64,000 bases of DNA, from assembly GCF_013373865.1 (NCBI RefSeq), contig NC_050474.1:12463045-12527044 (forward strand), in the 5' to 3' direction. Position 1 is the first letter of the stretch; each line of letters opens with the position of its first letter. Position numbers and translations under genes: made by a program. The notes below the pieces were generated by a model. That model was not told where the DNA came from. It was given only the letters and a program-made list of their open reading frames with translations, and ran no database searches. This document shows, piece after piece, positions 1 to 11,869 of this stretch. Source of the DNA: Monomorium pharaonis (Eukaryota > Arthropoda > Insecta > Hymenoptera > Formicidae).

Positions 1-90
1 ATTTGATTATTCAAATCCTAGTGCATTGTGGGAATTAATATTGTACACAATTTCGTTTTGACACATGCCTAATCTATTGGTAACAGTAGC

Positions 91-349
91 TGTTAGCGAT
101 GCACCTATGATCTCATGTATATTAGTCTAAGATTCTGCTAGAGCGCTTCCGCCACGCGCCCGTACTAGTTATTCTTTGCGCAGCCTCCGTGCATACCTCC
201 CCATCCTTTGTTCAGCGGACAAGAGCAGAGACACTAGTGTCATGGCGCCCATGCCTACCACGTGCGAGCTCGTGTGAGCGAATTTAAGTTAAGAAGCATA
301 TGTACAAGAAACGCGTTTCACATAACGCAGGAAACTCACGTTTCCCTCA
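91..349 (+). repeat. 5' LTR of BEL/Pao element
   Basis: Begins tgttagcgatgcacc and ends ctca (TG...CA). It matches 5996-6260 along its length, with scattered substitutions and a few small indels, so the element is not a recent insertion. Confidence 0.93.
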
Positions 350-355
350 CGATTG

Positions 356-370
356 TGGTCCTTCGAGCCG
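356..370 (+). other. candidate primer binding site of BEL/Pao element
   Basis: The stretch tggtccttcgagccg starts six bases after the 5' LTR end, where a tRNA primer binding site is expected. The tRNA species was not determined. Confidence 0.5.
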
Positions 371-662
371 AATATACATATCCAATACGGCAAATAACAC
401 GGATCAACCGATGCATGCACACTGTCGACAAGACGGACAGTGCCGATAATACAAAGAAAGGGAAGGTAATGCACAAGCATTCATACGCCTATTAAGAGCG
501 TGAGTATCTCAATTTATTGAGATCCAAGGTAAGAGGTTCATTATTCAAGGTTACTCATCAATCATATTCGGCCGATTAAAATTGGCAGTTATTTTCGAAA
601 GGCGTTACGTAGTATTTAAGTCGCAATTTCATTGCTGTGCGCGATAGTTAACCTATTTTGCA

Positions 663-1912
663 ATGACTTCACTAACACTAGCGGAAGCCAAGGTCAAACG
701 TGCCCACATAAGAGCAGCGGCTACTTGAAACCTTCGTAGAAGACTTTGACATCGGAAAGGGATCGCGGCATGATCTCGCGGAACGTAAAAAGAAATTAGC
801 AGATTTGTGGGATCAATTCGAGACGGTTCGGTCGCGTATCGAGAAGCTTGAGTGTGCCGATCCCGTAATAACAGACAAGGACGCTCTCATTGAGCAGCAG
901 TTCTTACAGCGTGGGTCGTTCGAAAATCCATACTTCAATTTAATGTCGCGTTATGAGACTCTCCTTGAGCGCTACGAGTCAAGCGCAGCAGATACATCTG
1001 CGCGATCGGAGAACAGCCATGCGATTAGCGTTAGAGACACACATCTCAGGTTACCTAAGATAGATTTGCCAACTTTTTCAGGTGCTTATGAGGATTGGTA
1101 TTCTACCAGGACACATTCAAAAAACTAATCCATTTAAATCAGGATTTAACGGAAATTGAGAAGTTTCATTACTTGCGCTCGTCACTAAAGGATAAGGCGG
1201 CAGAAATAATAAAGTTCATTGAAACTACCACAGACAACTATCATGACGCATGGGGAGCAGTCAAGGAACGCTTTGATAACAAGCGCTGGATTGTTCAAAA
1301 ACACGTCAGGGCCATATTTGAAATTCCTGCGCTCAACAAGGAAAATCACATGGCATTGCGTAAGCTACTCGACACCGTCATGAAACATTTATGCGTGCGC
1401 TTAAGACCCTCAAGCGGCCTACTGATCATTGGGACGACCTTATGATACACCTAATTGTTTTTAAGCTTAACACGCCCACCACCAAGGCGTGGAAAACCAG
1501 TATCCACCAAACAAGTATATCCGATTTAAAAATGTTAACAGATTTTCTTTCCAAGCGTTGCCAAGTCCTGGAATTTATACTAAGTAAGTCTCAAGTCAAT
1601 CTAGTGAGTAATACAGCTCAGAAACAAGTCAATAAAGGCAAGCCCATGGTAGTCACAAATGTCGCCACTACCAATCTTTCTTGTTCACTGTGCAAGAAAA
1701 ATCACCATTTATATCATTGCGATAAATTTCTTAAGTTATCAGTTGAGGAGCGACTTAATGCCGCAAAAAGGGCACATCGTTGCATTATTTGTCTAAGATC
1801 CACAACGCATCAAGCACAAGCATGCAACTCAAGCGCTTGCCGCAAATACAATAAAAAACAAAACACATTACTACATATAGCATCAACAAGAAATTCTGAA
1901 ACAGTAGTATCA
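663..1912 (+). pseudogene. BEL/Pao gag (DUF1759-type) with zinc knuckles, frameshifted
   Basis: The likely start is the ATG at 663, but the frame hits TGA about 20 codons later; the gag frame resumes near 724 in another phase. It shifts again around 1095-1130 and around 1391-1445. The translated pieces contain the DUF1759-like gag core (phrases such as LPKIDLPTFSGAYEDWY near 1060 and FHYLRSSLKDKAAEII near 1170). Two Cys/His knuckle-like motifs follow near 1680-1830 (CSLCKKNHHLYHC and CIICLRSTTHQAQAC). The product would be the structural shell protein of the retrotransposon particle. The breaks are real in this sequence and fit an old copy. Confidence 0.85.
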
Positions 1913-1972
1913 GATTCTAGGGCTTCGGCAAATCAAGATAGTGATTCCGTACCCGTTGCAACACAATGCACA

Positions 1973-4290
1973 TCATTGCACAATTCTCTCAATATTCTAT
2001 TGCCAACAGCGGTCATACACATATACGACGCTAACAAACAACTGCATTCTTGTCGTGCCTTACTCGACAGCGGTTCACAAATTAATTTTATAACCGAAGA
2101 ACTTGCTAATCGATTGCAATTACGTCAACGATCACTGCAAATTTCAGTAGTGGGAATTAAACAAGAAATGTTCAGCGCTAAAACTATCATTAATGCACGC
2201 ATAAAATCGCGATTTAACAACTTCAATGCCGACTTAGATTGCGTAATCGTACCACACATAAACCAACAATTACCACAGCGATTTATAACCACCCAAAATG
2301 TGTCCGTGCCAAAACATATAAGATTGGCCAATCCAAATTTTAATGTACAAGCTAATATCGATATCTTGATAGGCGCTGAACTATTTTGGAATATAATTTG
2401 TGCGGGTCAAATCAGACAATCCCAAACTCAACCAACCATGCAAAAGACATCTTGGATGGATCATCTCAGGCTCTCTCGCGCATGCGTCGGCTGGATCCCC
2501 TTCCTCGGTTAATTGTCATTTTGCTGTAGTCAATGATTTAAGTTCCAAATTGAACAGATTCTGGGAAGTGGAGCACGCCTCGCCGCAGCCCTTCACAAAG
2601 GAAGAACAGATGTGCGAAAGCTCATTTTTGCAGAATGTGGCACGTAACCACGAAGGACGTTTTATTGTCCAATTACCCACAAGACCTGAAAAATTAAACG
2701 CACTGGGAGAATCATATGAAATTGCTTTGCGTCGTCTTAAGGCGTTGGAAAGGCGCCTTATTACACAGCCAGAAACGTATGCTGAATACAGAAGGTTTAT
2801 GCAAGAATATAGGAATCTAGGCCACATGAAGGAGATACTTACTTCTTCGGAGAGTCGGTTGCCTAACAAGGCAACCACCCCTGTATTTTATCTATCACAC
2901 CACGCAGTGCGCAATGAAGCAAGCACCACTACAGAACTCAGGGTGGTCTTCGATGGCTCTAAAACCTCAACAAATGTATCTCTAAATGACGCACTAATGA
3001 TTAGTCCTAACCTACAGGAAGACCTTTTTTCCATTCTAACCCGCTTTCGCACCTTTAACATTGCCATCACAGCGGACATTTAAAAAATGTACCGTCAGGT
3101 ATTGGTACATCCAATGCAAACGCACGCATTCTTTGGCGTGATTCCATCGAGGAGCCCATCAAAACTTACGAATTGCTTACCGTTACATATGGCACTTCCG
3201 CTGCATCATTCTTAGCAATCAGGGCTCTGAGGAAGGTAGCAGAAAATTACAAGGACAAATATCTAGTTGCAGCTAAAATTGCCTTACGGGACTTCTACGT
3301 GGACGATTTGGTCACTGGAGCAAGTACTCAAGAGGAAGCCGTACTTCAAGAATAAAATCACTCAATTGTTACAAGAAGGAAAATTTGAGCTATGCAAGTG
3401 GGCATCCAATTTGCCCTTGTTACAAGATGAGCATTCCGAGCATCAACAGAGGGAATTTGTCTTATCCACGGACATGGATACAGAAAGACGCACATTAGGC
3501 ATCACATGGCGTTGTCATACGGACAATCTTATATTCTCCAGCATTGGTCACTTGCCTCCATTGGCAAAACCAAGAGAGCCATCTTATCAAGGATTGCTTT
3601 AATCTTTGACCCATTAGGCCTGCTTAGCCCAGTCACAGTTGTGGCCAAGACAATTATGCAAGAACTTTGGCGTCTCAAGCTAGACTGGGACGAATCCATA
3701 TCATTGGATTTGAACACTAAGTGGCATCAAACGAGAGCTGCCAGAGCTACTAAACATTTGCGTCTCGCGCCGTGTAATAGCATGCAATCAACATTCCAGG
3801 TTGGAAATCCATGGCTTCTCAGATGCGAGTGAAATCGCCTACGGAGCATGTATTTATTTACGATCCTCCTCAACAGAGGGTGCCGCCGCCACGCGCCTAC
3901 TCTGCTCGAAGTCTAGAGTAGCACCATTAAAGAGTTTATCTCTTCCCCGACTTGAATTGTGAGGGGCGCTATTACTAGCCCAATTAACCGACAAGGTTTT
4001 GAAATGCCTTCCATGCAAAATCGACGCCATTTATTTGTGGACGGACTCCACTATTGTAATTGCATGGTTACAGGCTTCCAGCCAATCGTAGACGATATTT
4101 GTAGCCCACCGAATAGGTGAGATCCAACAATTAACTTCAATTCAATCCTGGCATCATGTGAGGAGTGAAGATAACCCAGCAAATGTATTGTCAAGGGGAG
4201 TCATGCCCCACGAATTATCCAGCTTACAGATATGGTAGCGTGGGCCTCCCTGGCTGAAACGACCAAAGGACGAGTGGCCTCAAGGCTGTC
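1973..4290 (+). pseudogene. BEL/Pao pol, protease-RT-RNase H portion, frameshifted
   Basis: An aspartic protease site (ALLDSGSQINFIT) lies near 2055-2095. Reverse transcriptase follows, with LRVVFDGSK near 2940, a Pao-type active-site box FYVDDLVTG near 3291-3317, and ALIFDPLGLLSPVTV near 3598-3640. RNase H-like sequence (a WTDSTI-like stretch near 4035) follows in broken frames. The pieces at 2400-3083, 3173-3355, 3267-3602 and 3506-3832 lie in different frames, so several indels separate them. The encoded enzyme would copy element RNA into DNA; this copy is inactive. Confidence 0.87.
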
Positions 4291-4295
4291 CCGCT

Positions 4296-5930
4296 ATGCC
4301 TAGCGAAATTCTACCAGAAAGAAGAACCAAGCTTATAACTGCAGTTGCCATTAAGATTTCGGAGTCATGCATCTTCAATCGATACTCGAGGTTCACCAAG
4401 CTTATCCGTGTCGTTGCTTACGTATTTCGGTTTGCTAACCGTACACGGCAGCGCAACAAGACCAAATCGACTGCTCAGGAAACTTCAACCTCAGCTGCAA
4501 GGGACATTCAACCGCTTACCGCCGAAGAGCAAACACAAACTATCATGCGCTTGATGAAATTAATACTAGGCTCATATTTCGCCAAAGAGCTTAAATCATT
4601 ACAGGGACCAGGAGTCATAAATAAAAATAGCTCAATCCTGAAACTAAACCCGTTTATTGATGATTATGGAATATTACGAGTAGGAGGCCGATTAATTGGG
4701 TCTTCACTACCCTATGCTGCAAAGCACCCTGCGCTGTTACCAGGGCACCATCCCTTTTCTTACCTTATTATAAACCACGAACACGAAAGGCACGGTCACG
4801 CAGGTTCGCAAGCTACCTTGTTCGCCATACGCGAGCGATACTGGCTAGTTTCAGCTCGCGACGTCGTTCGACATGTCATACACAAGTGCATAATCTGCTT
4901 TCGAAGCTCGTCAAAATCTACGTCCGCCATCATGGGCAATTTACCACTGCCTAGAGTCATCCCTACCAAGGTTTTCGACAAGTGCGGCCTAGACTATGCC
5001 GGATCCTTGTACTACAAGAAAGGCGCGCGCAGGAACACGAAGTTAATCAAATGTTACATAGCGCTATTTGTGTGCTTAGCCACCAAGGCTGTCCACATCG
5101 AGTTGGCATCCAGCCTATCAACTGAATCATTTTTGAACGTCTTTAAACGCTTCATATCCCGAAGAGATTATCCATCCAAACTCTTTTCCGACAACGGGTT
5201 AAACTTCGTGGGAGCAAAGGGAGAATTAAGGGAGCTAGAAGATCAATTCAGGTCTGCAAGTTTCCAGCAACAAGTCAGCGATCACTTGGCCAAGCACTCA
5301 ATTCAGTGGTACTTTATACCGCCCCGAGCTTCGCACCATGGTGGTCTTTGAGAGGCCGCGGTAAAGGGTGCAAAACGCCTTTTAATTAAAATGACAGGAC
5401 AAGCCAATCTGCGACGCGAAGAACTGGAGACTCCTAATTCAGATCGAGGCTATCTTAAATTCGCGACCCATCACACCAATGTCATCCGACCCCAACGATT
5501 TGACATTTTTAACACCCGGCATTTTTAACATCACTCTTTTTAATAGGTACTCCTATTACTTCATATCCATAACCTTCGTTGGAGCAACTACCGATAAACC
5601 GCCTGTCTCAGTGGCAGCATATTGAACAGCTTCGGCAGCAATTTTGGTCGCGTGAATATTTACACCAATGTCAACAACGCAACAAATGGCAATCTGGTAA
5701 GCCCCCGATACAAGTAGGTCAAATGGTTCTCTTGAAAGAAGATAACGCTCCACCTCTAACTTGGCCCTTAGCCAGAATTCAAGATGTCCATCCAGGAGGA
5801 GATGGAACAATTCGCATTGCCACTGTCCGAACAGCAAGCGGCACTTACAGGCGTCCTATTACGCGATTGTGTTTGCTCCCATCGAGGGCGGCGTCCAGCC
5901 ATCGCATGCAAGCCATGTATATTAGTCATG
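4296..5930 (+). pseudogene. BEL/Pao integrase with C-terminal DUF5641-like region, broken
   Basis: The frame 4296-5351 encodes an HHCC zinc-binding region (HERHGHAGSQATL then CIICFR, near 4775-4910). The RVE integrase core follows from about 4970 (FDKCGLDYAGSLYY) through DNGLNF near 5190. The frame ends at a TGA at 5349-5351 right after PPRASHHGG, the point where the third catalytic acidic residue is expected. A C-terminal region (WSREYLHQCQQRNKW, VGQMVLLKEDN) resumes in another frame at about 5645-5880. The product would insert element cDNA; here it is split by a stop and at least one indel. Confidence 0.87.
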
Positions 5931-5995
5931 TATACTGCGTATCAATACTTTACTTTTTTTTTTTTTGAAAGATGATTCTTTCAAGGGTGGCGGTA

Positions 5996-6260
5996 TGTTA
6001 GCGATGCACCTATGATCTCATGTATATTAGTCTAAGATTCTGCTAGAGCGCTTGCGCCACGCGCCCGTACTAGTTATCCTTTGCGCAGCCTCCGTGCGCA
6101 CCCCCTTACTCCCTATCCTTTGTTCAGCGAACGAGAGCAGAGACACTAATGTCATGACGCCCATGCCTACCACGTGCGGGCTTGTGTGAGCGAATTTAAG
6201 TTAAGAAGCATATGTACAAGAAACGCGTTTCACATAACGCAGGAAACTCACATTTCCTCA
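5996..6260 (+). repeat. 3' LTR of BEL/Pao element
   Basis: Homologous to 91-349; begins tgttagcg and ends catttcctca, followed by the acagtagc duplication. Confidence 0.93.
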
Positions 6261-6520
6261 ACAGTAGCTTTTTATTCCAGCTTGGACAATGTAAGATGGT
6301 CCTTTGTATTTCTTAAGATAAACAGGAAACACCATAATTTTTATGGGTTTTTCACAATTTTCACCATAAGAATCAATTTGCGCCAATTTTCACTATCATT
6401 TTTTGTAATCAGAGCATTAAAATACGTAAGTATACACAGTTTCAAAGCATCGACTTTTTGGAAGTGTACCCCATATTCCTATAATATAATATTTCATTTA
6501 TTAAAAATTAAATGAAACTT

Positions 6521-6670
6521 CTCAGCTAACACAAAGTTACATGTAACGTGCTTGTTGTAATTTCCCACTCAATAATGTAATTGTAATATAACACACGTGT
6601 TATATTGCAATTACATTGTTGAGTGGGAAATTACAACAGGAACGTTACATGTAACTTGGTGTTTGGTGGG
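6521..6670. mobile_element. palindromic MITE, family A copy 1
   Basis: About 150 bp that is almost one perfect hairpin. The left end ctcagctaacacaaag mirrors the right end cttggtgtttggtggg, and both arms contain gttacatgtaac and tgtaatttcccactcaa. The symmetry centre is cacacgtgtt near 6596. A related copy lies at 15146-15290. No coding capacity. Confidence 0.8.
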
Positions 6671-6684
6671 TTAAATTAAGATAT

Positions 6685-7502
6685 TGTAAAGAGCCGTTCC
6701 TCCGCCACCGTTAAGGCACATAGATACCAAGCACATAGATACCCTTTACCCTCGTACCTCGTGTAGTCCCCTCCGCTTATTTCGTTTTCCCGCACATCTC
6801 ACAATTGAGTGCGAACATAACCTAAACCCGGCTTCCTTGCCAGCGCGCACTGAACGCTTCCTCGCGCCACGCACTGAGTGGCAGATCACCGCCCCGCTCG
6901 TCACCCGGATTCCAGTACGCGCACTGAGCGATCGATCTTGACACCGTACACGGGGGCCCCGTATTGAGGGGAAACCGGCGCCGCAGAGAATCATCCACGC
7001 GGGATGATTCCTGACATAACAGCTGATCGCCATGACAGCTGGTCGCCGTGGCTACCGAGCCGAGCTCCGCGCCGCACCGCGCAATCGCGACCATAGTACC
7101 GCAGCCAATCCGGACGCCGCCGCAACCGACACGAGCGCCACGAACACCGAGAACGGCCGCTGCCGCCAATCAGCGTGCCGACCGATCGACGCACGGACCG
7201 TGCGCCCCGCCGCAACCAATCCGAACACGAATACCACACGTGCACACGCGCTGCGACATGTCGCCAACAGCAAATCTTTCGCACCTCGCACCGCGAGGTA
7301 TTAGATTAAGTACTGTGATTAATATTAGATTAAGTACTATATATATTAGCATAGGGACATTGTACATATTAGTTAGGCATGTTATAATAAACCGTAGTAT
7401 TAAGCATAATTGATTCGCCTTCGTTACTCAACCAGCCCACCGTCCGAACCCTGAATTCCCGCGGCTATCCGTAGTCAATTAAATTCGAACTTCATGGTTA
7501 CA
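6685..7502 (+). repeat. solo LTR, Gypsy-like
   Basis: Begins TGTAAAG and ends GGTTACA, flanked on both sides by atat (6681-6684 and 7503-7506), a 4-bp target duplication. A GC-rich 5' half is followed by an AT-rich stretch with an AATAAA at about 7388, as in U3-R-U5. No internal region or second LTR is adjacent, so it is read as a solo LTR left by recombination. Overlapping open frames across 6750-7300 are a by-product of GC richness. Confidence 0.75.
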
Positions 7503-8621
7503 ATATTAAATAAATATTATATTATGTATAATAAATATTAAAGGACTTCCGTTTCCGGTGCGTGGTGTGTGAACACGTGTTAGAGAGTAGTTCAAAGTTG
7601 TATAATTTTAAGAGAAAATTAGAAGAGATGCGAGGTGAGTATGGGTCAAAGAAAGAGAGCGAGTGTGGGAGATAGAGAGAGTAAGGGAAGTGCAAGGTAA
7701 CAGATTTAATTAAAAGGAAGGTGTTTGTAAGCAAGGCGAAGAAATAAGCGACAGTTTTTTGGACAGCGAGGGGAGTAAGACAGAGATGTTCATTAAGGGG
7801 GTATTCTAGTATGACGGGTACTTTTTCATAGCTTTCTTTCAAAAATTTTTTTTAAAAGTAGACAAACAATTTCGTTATCAAAATGTTTTTTTTGTTGTTT
7901 ACCATTTAAATTTACCCTAAAAAATTTTTATCAAGAGGCACGGTAGTGCCTCGCGCCAAGTGTACGTGCGTGAGGCTCTGCCGTGCCTCTATTTACGCGA
8001 GACGCCGTTTGCGAGATTCCGTAGATTATCAGATCTCAATAACGGCTAAATCGATTGATTTCTAAATAAGCTTAATGGATAGCTTGCATCTGATTTATAT
8101 AACAAAAGTGTTTTTATTTTTCCGTTACGTGACTTACGAGCAAAGATATCGCGATTTAAAGTTTCGCATGAAGAGTAAAATATAAAACATTTTTAAAAAA
8201 CGTCGTAGTCATTTTTATTATTATTATCGTCATCGTCGCCCAGGACAGATGGTGGGGATCTGTACTTTTGCTTTTCGCGCGATAGATGGTTACGATCGTG
8301 ACAGGGGCACGAGAATTGACAAAAAGTGCATGTTCGTGTCCGCGAAAGAACAGAACGAGAAATTACGTGTCTTGATTGGCGGTCGAATCCGCCTGTTGAG
8401 GTAATGGTTAATCCGCGAATTTCACGGCGGTGATGTGACAGTTCGTGGTTAGTGACGTGTTGAGAAAGGCATAATTATTATACTTCCAAAAGTATCCCAG
8501 CCACGGATCTCTTGGTTCACCCTGATTTGCATTCAATAGAGGTATTAAAAATAAATGTATCCTAAAAATTCTCCAAATATAAATTAAAACAATATTGCGT
8601 AGTTTAAAATAACTTATTAAA

Positions 8622-8660
<39 letters not shown>
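7503..8660. other. no gene seen; unannotated spacer
   Basis: AT-rich DNA with no supported coding frame. It contains one strong hairpin (7934-7990) and ends in a TA microsatellite (about 8630-8662). Confidence 0.6.
7934..7990. repeat. 57-nt hairpin
   Basis: agaggcacgg at 7934-7943 pairs perfectly with ccgtgcctct at 7981-7990. A second stem inside (gcctc with gaggc) continues the pairing around a short loop. Function unknown. Confidence 0.5.
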
Positions 8661-8662
<2 letters not shown>

Positions 8663-8665
<3 letters not shown>

Positions 8666-9344
8666 GGTGTCCCTGAGCACCCACGCCAATGCTTGTAAAG
8701 AGGTAGAAGGGATCGAGACAAACATAAATACCCAATATTGTTTGGGTTTGGTTTACCAATAATCGAGATATAAATTTTTTTAATTGTGTGAATGAGAGCG
8801 CGCGGAAGGAAGAGCTCGAGCCGCTCGAGCCGTAGCACGGCCCACTGTCTCGAGTATTGGCGCCGGCGGCCGGGGGAAGAGGGAGAGTCGCGCCGCTCTG
8901 TGCTTCGCTGCTCCCACGTCCCACCGCACCGCGTCTGGACTCGCATCAATGGCCGCTCTCGCGTCCCACCGCACCGCGCCAAGACTCGCGTCGTTACACA
9001 CATTCATGACAAATGACATAATTATGAATATAGTAAATTAATTAAAATTTTTGGTACATTCACGATAGATTCTTTCTTTTTCTTAAATATCTTATTTACA
9101 GTATCATACAATTCTAACTTTGTTTCTTATCGAATTGTATCGTACTGTTAAATCTTTGATAACGAAAACATTGATAAAAAATTATCCTAAAATTCACGAT
9201 TGATTCTCAAATTGAGTTTTTTTATACGTGTATTATAATATTTGCCACATCAAGTTCTCTCATCGTTATCTTTTTCTCTTACACGATGTCTTCATAGATA
9301 TTTTTTCATACTGCAACAATGAACATACTTAACTAACAGGAAAT
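8663..9344 (+). repeat. left long TIR of the DD41D transposon
   Basis: Reverse complement of 11138-11820. It includes a GC-rich part (about 8790-9000) that produces open frames on both strands, but these look like symmetry shadows rather than genes. Confidence 0.88.
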
Positions 9345-10337
9345 TGTGAATCGTGAACTTAACATTCCGAAGTCCACGGTGCATCGCATTTTGCAAGAAA
9401 ATGGGTTACATCCATACCATTATCAGCGCGTACAACAACTCCTTCCGCGGGATGAGATACAACGCGTCCACTTTTGTGCAGGTATTTTTGATTTCTTATT
9501 TAATTCTTTTCTTCAATATTATAACGGTTTCAAGACATGATAACCATTAATAAAACATTGTAGGACTTCTCGCACAGTATCGACGAGACGCTTTATTTGC
9601 CAGCCGTCTCTTTTATACGGACGAAGCTACGTTTACGCCTAATGGCGTTTTTAATTCACGCAATATGGTAAGGTGGTCCGACGAAAATCCACGTGCCGTT
9701 CGTCAAATCTCCTTTCAATATCGCTGGGCGATTAATGTATGGGCAGGTGTAATTGGCGATAGATTGGTAAATATTCTTACGAAATAACAATTTTTCTTTT
9801 GCTATATTTATACATATACTCGACGCGTATATTAATAACTGTTACAAATAATTACCGCTCTTATAAATTACTACTAATTTTTAGATTGGCCCATTCTTTC
9901 TGCCACCACGGCTTAATGGAGAAGTATACGGACATTTTTTAATTAATGAGTTGCCGCCTCTTTTAGAGGATATTCCTCTACATGTTCGGAATAATATGAT
10001 TTTCCAACATGATGGAGCTCCGGCACACTTCTCCCGTCGTGTGCGTGATATCTTAGACGCACGTTTTCCAGACAGATGGATGGGTCGAGGTGGCCCAATC
10101 GCCTGGCCACCACGATCGCCGGATTTAAACGTGCTCGACTACTTCGTATGGGGCCACATTAAAACGAAGGTCGAGCACATGCGTGAACGTGGCGAAGCTG
10201 AGGTGCGCGAAGCGATATCAGCGGCCTTTCAAACAATAACGCCAGACATGATACGCCGTGCAACACAGCAGATTGTTCGAAGAGCCAAACTGTGTTTAGA
10301 AACACAAGGCAAACATTTCGAGCAATTATTGCATTAA
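9340..10337 (+). CDS. mariner-like transposase, three exons, N-terminus missing
   Basis: Exons 9340-9481, 9564-9766 and 9885-10337 join in one frame through two short GT-AG introns of 82 and 118 nt. Together they encode about 265 residues. The first exon begins after an AG acceptor and carries the end of a helix-turn-helix (RELNIPKSTVHRILQ). The first catalytic Asp is in YTDEATF (exon 2), the second in QHDGAPAH and the third in LNVLDYFVW (exon 3). There are 41 residues between the second and third, a DD41D spacing. Cut-and-paste transposase acting on the element's own TIRs. No start codon or first DNA-binding helix is visible upstream: the left TIR boundary lies within a few bases of this splice acceptor, so the 5' exon is lost or displaced. 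Confidence 0.82.
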
Positions 10338-10904
10338 AATAATGAGAGTGGATTAGGCCTACTGGGGAAACCACTTAAAAAAAAACGCGCCAAGCTATCT
10401 ACCTCGGTGGTGGTGCGGAAACGATAGCGTTTTCGTGGATTTGCGAAGTTTTTGACTCTGCAATACTGTAGCTAAGAGTAAAGCAGAACGTTGTTGCAAC
10501 TTTTATATTAAAAAAACAAAGATAAAAAGATGTATGTCGCGAATTTAGCAGAATATCTTTCCCTCTAAAGTATTTACAGAAACACAATAAACAGCATTTC
10601 TAACAACAGTTCCAATCAATACTATTCAAGTTTCATTATGTGTCATAAAATTTTTTTTAACGAGATTACTTTTTCTTTAACACTTTTAATATTAAACGCG
10701 ACACAACACTCAGAGAGAAAATATCGCGCTGATTATTTATCGCAGTTCTAGTGATAATTTTCGCTAATTTTTTTCTTCGAGCGTGTTTAATAAAAATTTT
10801 TATTTAAATTACACAAAATATAAGTAGATAGTACAATGTGAAGATGTTGTTAAAAGTAATAATATTTATTGTATTTATGAGTACTTAAGAGGGAGAGAAT
10901 GAGT

Positions 10905-10908
<4 letters not shown>

Positions 10909-10955
<47 letters not shown>
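10909..10955. repeat. (GA)n microsatellite
   Basis: Uninterrupted GA dinucleotide run inside the DD41D transposon, between the transposase and the right TIR. Confidence 0.95.
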
Positions 10956-10957
<2 letters not shown>

Positions 10958-11137
10958 GTCGTACTAAAATGCGCGAAATACTTATCCGAAATACTTACTA
11001 ATTACGATAGATTTTCAGTGATTTATTTAAAAAAAAAAAACACGAGAATCTAATCGTTTTATATTTCACAATCCATCATTTCTCTGAATCAAAAAGAAAA
11101 AATTTCAAGAAATGATATCATTTTCTATCGTTCTCTC

Positions 11138-11817
11138 ATTTCCTGTTAGTTAAGTATGTTCATTGTTGCAGTATGAAAAAATATCTATGAAGACATCGTG
11201 TAAGAGAAAAAGATAACGATGAGAGAACTTGATGTGGCAAATATTATAATACACGTATAAAAAAACTCAATTTGAGAATCAATCGTGAATTTTAGGATAA
11301 TTTTTTATCAATGTTTTCGTTATCAAAGATTTAACAGTACGATACAATTCGATAAGAAACAAAGTTAGAATTGTATGATACTGTAAATAAGATATTTAAG
11401 AAAAAGAAAGAATCTATCGTGAATGTACCAAAAATTTTAATTAATTTACTATATTCATAATTATGTCATTTGTCATGAATGTGTGTAACGACGCGAGTCT
11501 TGGCGCGGTGCGGTGGGACGCGAGAGCGGCCATTGATGCGAGTCTAGACGCGATGCGGTGGGACGTGGGAGCAGCGAAGCACAGAGCGGCGCGACTCTCC
11601 CTCTTCCCCCCGGCCGCCGGCGCCAATACTCGAGACAGTGGGCCGTGCTACGGCTCGAGCGGCTCGAGCTCTTCCTTCCGCGCGCTCTCATTCGCACAAT
11701 TAAAAAAATTTATATCTCGATTATTGGTAAACCAAACCCAAACAATATTGGGTATTTATGTTTGTCTCGATCCCTTCTACCTCTTTACAAGCATTGGCGT
11801 GGGTGCTCAGGGACACC

Positions 11818-11820
<3 letters not shown>
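11138..11820 (-). repeat. right long TIR of the DD41D transposon
   Basis: Mirror of 8663-9344, ending ggacaccctg before a TA microsatellite (11821-11866). Confidence 0.88.

Positions 11821-11866
<46 letters not shown>

Positions 11867-11869
<3 letters not shown>

Larger units (their letters stand above)
91..6260 (+). mobile_element. BEL/Pao-type LTR retrotransposon, decayed full-length copy
   Basis: Two direct LTRs (91-349 and 5996-6260) flank a gag-PR-RT-RH-IN coding region in the BEL/Pao order. The flanks carry an 8-bp repeat, acagtagc, at 83-90 and 6261-6268, read as the target site duplication. The reading frame is broken many times, so this copy cannot encode its own proteins. A purine-rich stretch ending gggtggcggta lies just before the 3' LTR and is the likely polypurine tract. 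Confidence 0.93.
8663..11820 (+). mobile_element. mariner-superfamily transposon with 683-bp TIRs (DD41D-type)
   Basis: CAGGGTGTCC at 8663 and its mirror ending at 11820 are each flanked by TA, the target of Tc1/mariner elements. The inverted repeats extend 682-683 bp (8663-9344 and 11138-11820) with very few differences. The unique centre holds a spliced transposase gene at 9340-10337, then noncoding DNA with a GA microsatellite. A family name (for example rosa-like) is inference from the catalytic spacing. Confidence 0.88.

Noticed and set aside
6746..7413. Overlapping Arg/Ala-rich frames
   Set aside because: They lie in the GC-rich half of a solo LTR, on both strands and several frames, with no domain.
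8480..8530. Possible 5.8S rRNA fragment (ccacggatctcttggttc)
   Set aside because: Only a short resemblance; the neighbouring conserved rRNA sequence is absent.
8617..9019. Frames in the left TIR, mirrored at 11441-12032
   Set aside because: They exist on both strands because the TIRs are inverted copies; no helix-turn-helix is visible and some run into a TA microsatellite.
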